Assembly (NCBI GenBank): GCA_965218555.1
Contig: OZ244625.1
Coordinates: forward strand, 2,232,001-2,296,000
Direction: 5' to 3'
DNA: 64,000 nt
Origin: JAPPLB01 sp965218555
GTDB lineage: Bacteria; Acidobacteriota; Terriglobia; Bryobacterales; UBA6623
Shown here: positions 7,731 through 16,864 of the stretch, piece by piece
How the letters are laid out: every line of letters begins with the position of its first letter
How positions within the stretch are numbered: position 1 is the stretch's first letter
Notes under the pieces: generated by a model
Seen by the model: only the letters and a program-made list of their open reading frames with translations
Told to the model about the DNA's origin: nothing
Databases searched by the model: none
Made by a program: the position numbers and the translations under genes

Positions 7731-9884
7731 ATGCTCGGTCGAATGTGCTCTTCAAGGCTTGTTGTCTTGCTTGTGGCAGCCCTCGGATTCGCTATGATCT
7801 TGCAGCGGGCGCCGGCGCAGGCCCAACCCGTCACCTACGAGCAGCTCAGGGGGGCCGCCGGCGACAGCTCATCATGGTTGATGTATGGCCGTGATTACTA
7901 CGGCCACCGCTACGTTGAGGCGGACCAGATTACGCCCGCCAACGTGAACCGCCTGCATCCGGTGTGGGTGTTCGCGACGGGTGGTGAAAACCGCGGCTTG
8001 GAGGCAACGCCGCTGATTCACAACGGTGTGCTCTACGTTTCGGCCGATGGTTCGCGCGTCTTCGCCATCGATGCGCGAACCGGAGCGAAGAAGTGGGGTT
8101 ACGATCCCAAGCTTTCCGACGAGACGGAGCGTGTCTACTGTTGCGGCTCGATCAACCGCGGCGTGGCGCTCTTGGGCGAGCTGGTCTACGTCGGAACGAT
8201 GGATGCCCGGCTCATCGCGCTCGACATGCACACCGGCGAGGTGGAGTGGGAAGTCGAGGTCATCGATTGGGAGCAGGGCTACAGCATTTCAGGCGCCCCG
8301 TTGGTCGTCAAGGATATGGTGCTCACCGGTGTGGCCGGCGGCGAGTTCGGCATTCGCGGCTTTGTCAAGGCCTTCGACGCGAAGACCGGCGATCCGCGTT
8401 GGACGGCGTACACGATTCCAGGTCCCGGCGAGCCGGGCAACAACACTTGGCCCGGCGACACCTGGAGGCACGGCGGCGGCTCGACCTGGACCACCGGCGT
8501 CTACGATCCGGACCTGAACCTCGTCTATTGGAACACCGGGAACGCCGCTCCCTGGAATTGTCATGTTCGCAAGGGCGACAACCAATGGACGGCCGCCACC
8601 ATCGCCATCAACGCCGATAGCGGCGTCATCGAGTGGGGCTTTCAGTACACGCCCTGGGATTGTTGGGATTACGACGCTGTCAGCACTCCGCTGCTGGCGG
8701 ACGTCAACCTAGGCTTCGACGGCTCGGTCAAGGCGCTCTTCCACCACGACAAGAACGGTTTCTTCTACGCGCTGGACCGCACGAACGGCAAGTTCATCTA
8801 CGGCGATCCGATTGTGCCGGGCATCAACTGGGCGTTCGGGCTCGACCCCGAGACCGGGCGCCCGAACGTGAACCCGGACATGATCGCCGAATCGGGCGGG
8901 CCGGAAGTGGGCCCGATCATTCCCAGCCTCGAAGGGGCGATCGACTGGCAGCCGCTGGCCTACAACCCGGAGCTCGAAACGCTGTACTTCATGTCGAATC
9001 AGTGGGCTATGGGATACAAGTTTTGGGCCGAGGACTCTTTCGAACCCCCGACCAAGGGCGAGTGGTATCTCGGCGCTGACTATCAGCAGTACCTGACCAG
9101 CGACAACCCCGGCAACTTCGTCGCTTACGACGTGGTGAAGCGCAAGGTGGTCTGGCGCGCCGTGAGCCCCGCGCCTTTCTGGGCGGGCGCCGTCGCGACG
9201 TCAAGCGGACTCGTGTTTACGGGCGATATGCGCGGCTACTTCATGGCGTTCGATGCCCGCACCGGCGCGGAGCTGTGGAAGTTCCAGACCGGCTCGGGGA
9301 TCATCGGCAGCCCGATCACCTACGAACTGGACGGGGTCCAGTATCTCGCCGTTCCGTCCGGCGGTATTGGCGGCGACATGACGTTCTACTACACGGAGCC
9401 CAAGGCCGGCAATATCTGGGTGTTCGCGCTGGATGGCGGCGGGGCGGCGCGTGAGGCTCCCGGGACGAACCTGACGGTTCTCGAAGGAGGCCTGCCGCGC
9501 GTGGGGGAGCCGGGTCACACCCTCGGCGGCCGGGTCTTGCCGGGATACGGCTTTGCGCAGACGGAAGGCGGCGAGCCGATCAAGACCGGCGCGGCTCCGC
9601 CTTCCCCATCGCCCGGCCAGGCTGAGCTGCGGAACCCGCTTTTGGGCCGGACGGAAGCGATCGCTGCCGGTGAGCAGATCTACCGGGGCCGCTGCGCAGG
9701 TTGTCATCGATCCGGCGGCGGAGCGGGTCCGAGCCTTTTCAGGACCGGGCTCAGCCCGGCGCAGTTCGTCAACACGTTGACGAAAGGGCGGCCCGGCACC
9801 GCCATGCCCCCGTTCGCCGAGATCCTTTCGCGGAACGACATGTGGCAGGTGCATGCCTTTCTTCTCTCCCGCGACTCGCTGTAG
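7731..9884 (+). CDS. PQQ-dependent alcohol dehydrogenase fused to cytochrome c
   Basis: This 717-residue exported quinoprotein has a signal sequence (hydrophobic run LVVLLVAALGFAMIL), an eight-bladed beta-propeller dehydrogenase domain, a linker rich in G and P, and a C-terminal cytochrome c domain with CAGCH near residue 655 and a likely distal methionine in AMPPF. Family marks include the vicinal disulfide cysteines in RVYCCGS, the metal-ligand asparagine in GNAAPW, and the catalytic aspartate in WDCWDYDAV. The aspartate two residues after the catalytic one (DYD) is the pattern associated with lanthanide-using members. It should oxidise alcohols in the periplasm and pass electrons through its own haem. 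The substrate cannot be told. Confidence 0.9.
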   Translation: MLGRMCSSRLVVLLVAALGFAMILQRAPAQAQPVTYEQLRGAAGDSSSWLMYGRDYYGHRYVEADQITPANVNRLHPVWVFATGGENRGLEATPLIHNGVLYVSADGSRVFAIDARTGAKKWGYDPKLSDETERVYCCGSINRGVALLGELVYVGTMDARLIALDMHTGEVEWEVEVIDWEQGYSISGAPLVVKDMVLTGVAGGEFGIRGFVKAFDAKTGDPRWTAYTIPGPGEPGNNTWPGDTWRHGGGSTWTTGVYDPDLNLVYWNTGNAAPWNCHVRKGDNQWTAATIAINADSGVIEWGFQYTPWDCWDYDAVSTPLLADVNLGFDGSVKALFHHDKNGFFYALDRTNGKFIYGDPIVPGINWAFGLDPETGRPNVNPDMIAESGGPEVGPIIPSLEGAIDWQPLAYNPELETLYFMSNQWAMGYKFWAEDSFEPPTKGEWYLGADYQQYLTSDNPGNFVAYDVVKRKVVWRAVSPAPFWAGAVATSSGLVFTGDMRGYFMAFDARTGAELWKFQTGSGIIGSPITYELDGVQYLAVPSGGIGGDMTFYYTEPKAGNIWVFALDGGGAAREAPGTNLTVLEGGLPRVGEPGHTLGGRVLPGYGFAQTEGGEPIKTGAAPPSPSPGQAELRNPLLGRTEAIAAGEQIYRGRCAGCHRSGGGAGPSLFRTGLSPAQFVNTLTKGRPGTAMPPFAEILSRNDMWQVHAFLLSRDSL

Positions 9885-10041
9885 CCTGCCTTCGCCGCCG
9901 GGCCGCTTTCACGGTAGGAGGCGCATGTTGAGCAGACGATCGGCCGGGGAAACCCGTAAAGCGCCGCTAGACGGTTCCTTGTTTCCGCCTCGGCTGAGCG
10001 GGTCACGGTAGGGTGATCCGGCTGTGGTAGGTTTAAGCGAT

Positions 10042-11049
10042 ATGAAACTTCGATCCGCTTGGTTGCTTCGAGCCGGTTTGGTGTTCCTCACGGCCTGGGT
10101 CTGGGCGTTTTCGTCCGGGCGGCAGGCGGCCTCGACACCGAAGTTGAACTGGTACAAAGGCAATCTTCACACGCATACGATCAACAGCGATGGCGATAGC
10201 ACGCCTGATGCGGTGGCGCGCTGGTACAAGGAGCACCGCTATCAGTTCCTGGTGCTCACCGATCACAACTACTTCACGGACCCCGGGCCGCTGAATTCGT
10301 TCTTCGCTGCGGACGAGCGATTCTTGCTGATCGCCGGTGAAGAAGTCACGTCGCGGTACGAGGAAAAGCCGGTCCACGTCAACGCCTTCGGGCTTCGCAA
10401 GACCGTCCCGCCGGCTTTCGGGCACAGTGTCCTGGATACGATTCAGAAGAACGTTGACGCGATCCGGGCGGCCGACGCGCTGCCTTCCCTGAACCACCCG
10501 AACTACCGTTGGGCGGTGACGCCGGACGAGTTGGCGCGGGTCAACGACATGAAGCTGTTCGAGGTGTACAACGGGATTGCGACGACCCACAACTTCGGCG
10601 GGGGCGGCTCGCCCAGTTTGGAGGAAATGTGGGACGTAGTGCTGAGCGCGGGCCGGGAGGTCTATGGAATCGCGGTCGACGATGCGCACAACTTCAAGGA
10701 ATTCGGGCCGACGCTTTCGAATCCGGGCCGTGGCTGGGTTTCGGTGCTGGCGACGGAGCTTTCGGAAGCCGCGATTGTGCAAGCCCTGGAGCAGGGGCGT
10801 TTTTACGCATCTACGGGCGTGAATCTTGAGACCGTCGAGCGCTCTTCGAAGGGGTTGGAGATCGCGATCCGGGAAGAGTTGAATTTCAAGTACACGACGC
10901 GCTTCATCGGCAAGGGTGGCAAGGTGCTCGCTGAGGTTCACGGGCTGGAGGCGAAGTATGAGCTTCGTCCCGGCGACGCTTATGTGAGAGCGACGGTGGC
11001 CCGGTCGGATGGCAAGCAGGCCTGGGTGCAGCCGGCGTTCGGCGGTTAG
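10042..11049 (+). CDS. CehA/McbA-type PHP-domain metallohydrolase, exported
   Basis: This is a protein of 335 residues with an N-terminal signal segment (LRSAWLLRAGLVFLTAWVWA) followed by a PHP (polymerase and histidinol phosphatase) domain. Metal-binding motifs are NLHTHTINSDGD near residue 40 and LTDHNYF near 75, then GEEVT, LNHPNY, and GIAVDDAHNF near the end of the barrel, in the expected order. CehA/McbA relatives cleave esters or phosphoesters. A GTG 18 bp upstream is an alternative start; I prefer the ATG because it places the basic residues right before the hydrophobic segment. No obvious operon partner. Confidence 0.85.
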   Translation: MKLRSAWLLRAGLVFLTAWVWAFSSGRQAASTPKLNWYKGNLHTHTINSDGDSTPDAVARWYKEHRYQFLVLTDHNYFTDPGPLNSFFAADERFLLIAGEEVTSRYEEKPVHVNAFGLRKTVPPAFGHSVLDTIQKNVDAIRAADALPSLNHPNYRWAVTPDELARVNDMKLFEVYNGIATTHNFGGGGSPSLEEMWDVVLSAGREVYGIAVDDAHNFKEFGPTLSNPGRGWVSVLATELSEAAIVQALEQGRFYASTGVNLETVERSSKGLEIAIREELNFKYTTRFIGKGGKVLAEVHGLEAKYELRPGDAYVRATVARSDGKQAWVQPAFGG

Positions 11050-11069
11050 AACGGCAAACGAAAGTCAGG

Positions 11070-12071
11070 CTAGCCGCGGCCGAGACCGAGTGTCGTGCGG
11101 CAATACTCCACTGACTGCTCGACGTCGCGGCGCTCTTGATCGACAACGAACTGCTTGAACGCCGGGCTGTCCGGAGACGCGCCTTGTGGACCGGGCGGCA
11201 CATCCTCATAAGGCGAACCTGACCGCGCGCGCCGCAGGAAACGGGCGAAGACCCAGGCCGGGACGTCGCGATAGTGTCTCCAGAACTTCTCATCCCAGTA
11301 GCCGAAGATTCGCGCCGTGCGGGTATTGATGATCTCGAGTGAGAACACTTTGCCGGGGCACAACGCGGCATAGCGTTCGGCCACCTTGTTGATCTCGACA
11401 TTGCCCGAGCCCATCGGCACCCATTGCACCGCCCCGCCGCCCGGCGCCTCCCAAATCGCCGAGTCGCGCATACCGGAAGTCAGGACATAAGGCGCGAGAG
11501 TTTCGAGAGCCAGCAGAGGGTCCTCCAGGGTCCAGGCGGCGTTGCCGGCGTCATAGAGTGCCCCCACGTACTCCGGTCCGGCTTCCTCGATGAGCATCCG
11601 AAGCTGGCGGGATTGCAGGTCGCCGGCGTGATTCTCGACCGCAATCTTCAGGCCCAGATCGAGCGCTTCGGAGCGAACCGCCTTGCAAGTCTTGATGGTG
11701 TTCTCGATGTGCTGTTCCAGAGGGATCGGCCCTTCGCGGTCCTCCGAAGTGCCGAGAAAACAGCGAACGATCGGTGAGCCCAGCCGCCGCGCAACCTGGA
11801 GCATGCGGCGGAGCTGCGCCGCGGGCGTGCCGTGCTCGGGCTCGAAACGGTGTGATGTCGCGCAAATCGAGGTGAAGCCGACTTCAAGATCGAGACCGAG
11901 GCGGTCGGCATGAGCCTTGACCCGGTCCAGGTGGGATTCGTCGAGGCTGCCCAGGAAACGCGGTTCGGAGAAGTGCGCCGTCTCGACGCCAAGCTGCGCG
12001 CTGTAGTCGAGTAGTTCGAAGGCCGTCCAGTTCTGAGACCGCAGGCTGAAGAGATCGAGACCAAGTTTCAT
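11070..12071 (-). CDS. Sugar phosphate isomerase/epimerase-like TIM-barrel protein
   Basis: About 333 residues from the ATG at 12071 (MKLGLDLFSLRSQNW) form a xylose-isomerase-like TIM barrel (AP endonuclease 2 superfamily). Visible features are VETAHFSEPRF and GLDLEVGFTSIC in the first strands, LKIAVENHAGDLQSRQL with a likely metal-binding glutamate/asparagine pair, GALYDAGNAAW, and FSLEIINTRTARIF. No signal peptide, so cytoplasmic. The open frame runs about 88 codons further upstream, but that part is arginine/serine rich and lacks family similarity, so I rejected it. The gene converges with the PHP hydrolase across 20 bp. The substrate is unknown. Confidence 0.8.
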   Translation of the reverse strand: MKLGLDLFSLRSQNWTAFELLDYSAQLGVETAHFSEPRFLGSLDESHLDRVKAHADRLGLDLEVGFTSICATSHRFEPEHGTPAAQLRRMLQVARRLGSPIVRCFLGTSEDREGPIPLEQHIENTIKTCKAVRSEALDLGLKIAVENHAGDLQSRQLRMLIEEAGPEYVGALYDAGNAAWTLEDPLLALETLAPYVLTSGMRDSAIWEAPGGGAVQWVPMGSGNVEINKVAERYAALCPGKVFSLEIINTRTARIFGYWDEKFWRHYRDVPAWVFARFLRRARSGSPYEDVPPGPQGASPDSPAFKQFVVDQERRDVEQSVEYCRTTLGLGRG

Positions 12072-12329
12072 GAGGGGTTCATCAGTAGGCGATGCATGGC
12101 CCATGTTAGCGAACCCAAACCGGGCCTCTCCGCCCCGGACTTCACCCGAATGGGCCGGAGCAAAGGAGGGAGGATCTCTGCGGCTTCGGGTTGTGTCGGC
12201 GCAATGTGAGAAGTACCCCTGGTGAGCAAAGCAGAACGTTCCCCTTCGGCTCGAGGTACTGAAGCCCTTCAGTCTTGTTTCGCCTCCCCGGCCTGCATAG
12301 CATGACGACAGAGAGTCGGCAATCATAGC

Positions 12330-12482
12330 CTGCATTTCTTATCCCATGACGAGGCGAAGTGCGTTCGGGTCACGAGACACGAATCACGGCCTTTACACAT
12401 CGAGCAGCCTAAGCAAGCGCAACGCAACGCAGTCATAGCGGTCTTATCGCGTGCTGCGGCCATCAGGTGGGGAGAAATGCAG
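12330..12482. repeat. MITE-like repeat, copy A
   Basis: A 153-bp non-coding block begins with CTGCATTTCT and ends with its exact inverse, AGAAATGCAG. A second copy in inverted orientation lies at 23320-23494. Shared internal blocks include GACGAGGCGAAGTGC, ACATCGAGCA, AGCAAGCGCAACG and GCGGTCTTATCGCGTGCT. The combination of terminal inverted repeats, small size and lack of coding capacity fits a miniature inverted-repeat transposable element. No matching transposase is in the window. Confidence 0.65.
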
Positions 12483-13064
12483 TCCAGGCTGCCGCGCCCG
12501 AGGCGCGTTCGTCTGGCGGAGGAAAAAGTCGAAAACAGACGCACGGGATGCGCGGGCGCTACGGACGGACGAGCTTCGGCCCAGGCGCAGGGAGGGCGCG
12601 TCTTGGTCGCAGATCAGGTGTCGGAATGGCCGTTGTGTTCGCCGTGGGTGCGAAAGGGTCGCACAACCAAAAACCGCCGCCCGGACCGCCGCGCCCGCCG
12701 CCCAGTCACTGCTTCTCTGCCAACGATTGTTGCGCACTTGTGCAGTATGGGGGGCCCCCTAAGCAAGTGTTCAAGCGCCGTTAGCTGGGAAATCCCGGTA
12801 ATGTGCGCAGAATCCCGGGTCTGCGGGCGGCCGCACGAGGGGCATTGTTCGCCTCGGCTCCCGTCGCCCTCCGCGCTCGTTCCGCAGCGGCTCACGCCAA
12901 ATGAACCCATGCTGAGAAAGGGGAACGTTCTAGATTGCGTTGACACGGTAGCTTCAGGTTGTTGCGCTATGATTACTATGGAGTTTTGTGGTTCGCCGGG
13001 AGCCCTCTCGTTGGTTTGCAAGTGGGTGCGTTCGGCAAAAAGAACACTGGACGCGAAGGACGGA
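12483..13064. other. Non-coding stretch between repeat copy A and the DUF1549 gene
   Basis: About 580 bp between the MITE-like repeat and the start of the DUF1549 gene. One frame is open across it and joins the downstream gene, but its translation is arginine/proline-rich low-complexity sequence with no family similarity, and a good start with a signal peptide follows at 13065. I see no RNA gene or convincing small ORF. The promoter of the downstream operon should lie in the last 100 bp. Confidence 0.5.
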
Positions 13065-15083
13065 ATGCCTCAGAGACGACGGCTGATACTATCCATTGGG
13101 GCGATACTAATCGCCGCCTCGGTTGTGTTCGCCGCCTCGGTCGGAGTCGAGCAAGAGTTTCGAGATTCTGAGCGCAAGTTCTGGTCGCTTCAAGAACGAA
13201 GTCGCCCGACCGTCCCGGAGTTTTCGAACCGCAGTGATCAAGCTTGGGTTCGCAACTCGATTGACGCCTTCGTTCTTGAGAAGCTCAAGGAAAAGGGGCT
13301 GCGGACCGCTCCCGAAGCAGACCGCGCGACTTTGATTCGTCGCGTGACGTTCGACCTTACCGGCCTTCCGCCGTCCCCTGGCGAGGTCGCCGATTTCGTA
13401 TTCGACAGCTCGCCCGACGCCTACAAAAAAGTCGTGGATCGTCTTCTCGCAAGCCAACACTACGGCGAGCGGTGGGGACAGCGCTGGCTCGACCTGGTGC
13501 GGTTCGCCGAGACCGAAGGCTTCGAGTACGATCGCACGATGCACGGCTCGTGGCGCTTCCGCGACTACGTGATCCGGGCGTTCAACAACGACAAGCCCTA
13601 CGATCAGTTTGTCCGGGAGCAACTCGCCGGCGATGAGATCGGTTCGGACGACCGCGAGATGCAGATCGCGGCGGGGTTCCATCGCCTCGGTGCCGTGCGT
13701 CGGAACGCCGGCAACCAGGAAGTGGCGAGCAGCCGCAACGAAGTGCTCACCGAGCGGACCGACATCATCGGAGCGGCTTTTCTCGGCCTTACCGTGGGCT
13801 GCGCCCGCTGCCACGACCACATGTTCGACCCGATCCGGCAGAAGGACTATTACCGCTTGCAAGCCTTCCTCGCCGATACACAGGAGCACCAGATCGTCAT
13901 CGCGCCGCAAAAGGAGCAAGACTATGTCAAGAGCACCACGGAGCGCATCGAAAAGGAGATCAAGAAACTCCGGGGTGAGACGAAAGGCCTGACGGGCAAG
14001 GAGAAGGAAGCGGCCGAGAAAAAGATTCAGGCGCGGATCAAGGAACTGGAGGCGCAAATCCCCAAGCCGCTCCCAGCCATTGCGAGCATCAAGAATGATC
14101 CCGAGAAGCGATCGCCCATTCACGTCCTGGAGCGGGGGAATTACGATACGAAGGGCGAAGAGGTCGGCATGCGGCCTCTGGGCGTTCTCCTGCCCGACGG
14201 TGCGCCGGAGCTTCCCAAGGACACACCGAATCCGAAGACGCGGCTCGCGCACTGGCTGGCTGACCCGCAACATCCGCTGACGGCGCGCGTCGCCGTGAAC
14301 CGTATGTGGGCATCTCACTTCGGCAACGGGATTGTCAATACTCCCAACGACTTCGGATTCATGGGAGACCGCCCGAGTCATCCCGAGTTGCTCGATCACT
14401 TGGCCAATGCCTTTGTCGACGGCGGCTGGAAGGCCAAATCGATGCACCGCATGATGGTGCTGAGCAGCACCTACCGGCAATCTTCGCTGTCTCCCGACGA
14501 GACGAGGGCAGCGGAGGCAGACCCGCAGAACCGGCTGTTGTGGAAGTTCAACCGGCGGCGTCTGGAAGCCGAAGAGATTCGGGATGCGATGTTGGTGGTT
14601 AGCGGCAAGCTGAATCCGAAGCGGGGCGGGGAAAGCATCATGATCCCCGTTGAACAGGAGCTCGTGGACTCGCTCTACAAGCCGCACCAGTGGCAAGTCG
14701 CCCAGGACCCCGAAGAGCACTATCGCCGATCGGTCTACCTGATTGCGAAGCGGAATCTGCGACTGCCGTTCATGGAAGTGTTCGATCAGCCGGCCTTGAT
14801 GACGAGCTGCGCCCGCCGCGAAGCAAGCACTCACGCTCCGCAGGCACTTGAATTGCTCAACGGCCGGACGTCGAACGAACTCGCCGCGGCCTTCGCCAAG
14901 CGCCTTGTACGAGAGGTAGGCACGAGCCCGGCCCAGCAGGTGGAGCGCGCCTATCTGCTCGCCGCCGGGCGGATGCCGAGCGAGACGGAAAAGCGGCTTG
15001 CCGTTGCGTTTATCGAGAAGCAGCCGTTGAGGGAGTTCGCCTTGGCGATGTTCAACTTGAACTCTTTCCTCTACGTGAACTGA
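13065..15083 (+). CDS. DUF1549/DUF1553 domain exported protein
   Basis: This protein of about 672 residues starts at the ATG at 13065, preceded by GAAGGA and followed by a signal peptide (LILSIGAILIAASVVFAAS). DUF1549 comes first (IDAFVLEKLKEKGL, FDLTGLPPSPGEV, RWGQRWLDLVRFAE, GCARCHDHMFDPI) and DUF1553 second (LADPQHPLTARVAVNRMW, FGFMGDRPSHPELLDHLA, MMVLSSTYRQSS). The family is abundant in Planctomycetes and Solibacter-like Acidobacteria; it is usually paired with DUF1501, as here with a 1-bp gap. A coiled-coil insert rich in lysine and glutamate separates the two domains near residue 300. No N-terminal haem (PSCyt) domain is seen. Biochemical function is unknown. Confidence 0.85.
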   Translation: MPQRRRLILSIGAILIAASVVFAASVGVEQEFRDSERKFWSLQERSRPTVPEFSNRSDQAWVRNSIDAFVLEKLKEKGLRTAPEADRATLIRRVTFDLTGLPPSPGEVADFVFDSSPDAYKKVVDRLLASQHYGERWGQRWLDLVRFAETEGFEYDRTMHGSWRFRDYVIRAFNNDKPYDQFVREQLAGDEIGSDDREMQIAAGFHRLGAVRRNAGNQEVASSRNEVLTERTDIIGAAFLGLTVGCARCHDHMFDPIRQKDYYRLQAFLADTQEHQIVIAPQKEQDYVKSTTERIEKEIKKLRGETKGLTGKEKEAAEKKIQARIKELEAQIPKPLPAIASIKNDPEKRSPIHVLERGNYDTKGEEVGMRPLGVLLPDGAPELPKDTPNPKTRLAHWLADPQHPLTARVAVNRMWASHFGNGIVNTPNDFGFMGDRPSHPELLDHLANAFVDGGWKAKSMHRMMVLSSTYRQSSLSPDETRAAEADPQNRLLWKFNRRRLEAEEIRDAMLVVSGKLNPKRGGESIMIPVEQELVDSLYKPHQWQVAQDPEEHYRRSVYLIAKRNLRLPFMEVFDQPALMTSCARREASTHAPQALELLNGRTSNELAAAFAKRLVREVGTSPAQQVERAYLLAAGRMPSETEKRLAVAFIEKQPLREFALAMFNLNSFLYVN

Positions 15084-15084
15084 T

Positions 15085-16503
15085 ATGCCGGAACATGTTC
15101 GATTCACACGCAACCGACGCGAGTTCGTCCGCGACGGCTTCTGTGGCTTCGGCGCGTTGGCGCTGGCCTCGATGCTGCAGCGCGAGCAGGCTCGTGGGTC
15201 GAATCTGAATCCCTTGGCGCCCAAACCGCCGCATCACGATGCCAAGGCGAAATCCGTCATCTTTCTGTTCATGGCCGGCGGGCCGAGCCAGGTCGAGACG
15301 TTCGACCCCAAGCCGTTGTTGAACGAATTGCACGGTCAGCCGCGACCGAAGGAATTCGGAGAAGCGAAGTACCAGTTCGTCACCGAAGACGCCAAGCTTC
15401 TCGGCACCAAGCGGGTTTTCAAGAAGTACGGCCGGAGCGGCATCGAAGTCTCCGACCTGTTCCCCTATACGGCCGAGTGCATAGACGACATCGCGGTGCT
15501 GCGAAGTTGCCATGGCGATATGGTCGTCCACTCGGCGGCGCAGTACGAACTGTTCACCGGACGTATCGTGCCGGGCTTCCCGAGCATGGGGTCTTGGACC
15601 GTCTTCGGCCTCGGGTCCGAGAGTGAATCTCTGCCCTCGTATGTCGTGATGCCCGACCCCGACGGGGCGCTCGAGGCAGGGCAGCCGATGTATATGCACG
15701 GCTTCCTGCCGGCGGTGTATCAGCCGACGATGTTCCGATCCGGCACGCGGCCGGTTCTGAATCTCGACCTGCCCCAGGGCGTCTCGCTCGACCAGCGCCG
15801 ACAGACGCTCGACCTGATTCGCAAGCTCAGCGAGCAGACCCTGGCCGAGGACGAAGATGAATTCGGCGCGCGGATCAAGGCTTACGACCTGGCGTTCAAG
15901 ATGCAGATGGAAGCGCCAGAGGTTTTGAACCTCAGCAACGAGCCACGGGAGACGCTGGATCTCTATGGGATCGGTGTCGAGCCGACGAATGATTATGGCC
16001 GGCGCTGTCTGCTGGCGCGGCGTTTGGTGGAGAGCGGCGTGCGGTTCGTGTGCGTTGTTTCCGGCGGCGGTCCGGGCAACCTGCAGTGGGACGCCCACAA
16101 AGACATCGAAGAAAACCATCTCCGCATGGCGTCGGAGACCGACAAGCCGGTGGCCGGTCTGCTGAAGGATCTCAAGCGCCGCGGCTTGCTCGACGAAACG
16201 TTGGTCCTCTGGGGCGGCGAGTTCGGCCGGTCGCCCGAAGCCCAGGGCGGGGTGGGCCGCGATCATCACAACTTGGGATTCTCGATGTGGATGGCCGGCG
16301 GCGGCGTCAAGGGCGGACAGACGGTCGGCGCTACCGACGCGATCGGTCTTCGCGCGATCGAGAAGCCCTACCACTTCCGCGACATCCACACCACGATGCT
16401 GCACCAGCTTGGGTTGAATCAGGACGACTTGAGCTATCTTCACATGGGTCGTAAAGAACGGCTGACCCAGGTTCACGGCCGGGTGATCTCGGAGATTGTT
16501 TGA
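15085..16503 (+). CDS. DUF1501 domain protein, Tat-type leader
   Basis: The 472-residue DUF1501 protein is a predicted alkaline-phosphatase-superfamily fold. The N-terminus RNRREFVRDGFCGFGALALA resembles a Tat leader, so export in folded form is likely. Family motifs are FLFMAGGPSQVETFDPKP near residue 55, NDYGRRCLLARRLVESGVRF near 300, DAHKDIEENH, and LVLWGGEFGRSPEAQ followed by GRDHHNLGFSMWMAGGGVKG. The ATG is 1 bp after the stop of the DUF1549/DUF1553 gene, so the two are co-translated partners. The actual substrate is not known for this family. Confidence 0.88.
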   Translation: MPEHVRFTRNRREFVRDGFCGFGALALASMLQREQARGSNLNPLAPKPPHHDAKAKSVIFLFMAGGPSQVETFDPKPLLNELHGQPRPKEFGEAKYQFVTEDAKLLGTKRVFKKYGRSGIEVSDLFPYTAECIDDIAVLRSCHGDMVVHSAAQYELFTGRIVPGFPSMGSWTVFGLGSESESLPSYVVMPDPDGALEAGQPMYMHGFLPAVYQPTMFRSGTRPVLNLDLPQGVSLDQRRQTLDLIRKLSEQTLAEDEDEFGARIKAYDLAFKMQMEAPEVLNLSNEPRETLDLYGIGVEPTNDYGRRCLLARRLVESGVRFVCVVSGGGPGNLQWDAHKDIEENHLRMASETDKPVAGLLKDLKRRGLLDETLVLWGGEFGRSPEAQGGVGRDHHNLGFSMWMAGGGVKGGQTVGATDAIGLRAIEKPYHFRDIHTTMLHQLGLNQDDLSYLHMGRKERLTQVHGRVISEIV

Positions 16504-16539
16504 GGCGGCTGCTCACTGAAGTATGAGCCAGGAGCCGCC
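16504..16539 (+). terminator. Stem-loop after the DUF1549/DUF1501 operon
   Basis: Directly after the DUF1501 stop codon lies a nested hairpin: GGCGGCT pairs with AGCCGCC, and inside it GCTCA pairs with TGAGC around an 8-nt loop. There is no clear T-run, so it may act as a processing or weak termination site. Confidence 0.45.
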
Positions 16540-16864
16540 CTGATCCAAGGAAGCTGAGACGGATACCCGGCAAACTCCGGGTCGCGCTTCCTGACGTCTT
16601 GGCCGAGCGGCTCTGCAGTGAGGCAAAGCTAACAGGCGTCTCACCAGCCGAGCCGGCTTGGGCAGCCCTCCAAGGCTGTCTTCAACGTTCAGGCCGCACC
16701 TCGCGCTCGAAACTCTTGCCTCCCTGGCTCGTCGAGGCGCCGAAGGAACAGATCTCGCGGCGTGTGTGAACGATATCGTCTATCGCTGAAGGCCTTCTTC
16801 GCTGGCTTCGGGCATGTCGCACGATTCGCGTGTTCCCGGGCTTTGCGGCTGCTATGATTGCCCC
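16540..16864. other. Intergenic stretch upstream of the second PHP hydrolase
   Basis: About 325 bp without a supported gene. The final 51 bp are in frame with the downstream gene, but the ATG at 16865 directly precedes a signal peptide and is the better start. The region should hold the promoter; I could not assign a confident -35/-10 pair. Confidence 0.4.

Noticed and set aside
12477..13064. Long N-terminal extension of the DUF1549 protein
   Set aside because: The translation is low-complexity R/P-rich sequence, while a clear SD, ATG and signal peptide begin at 13065.
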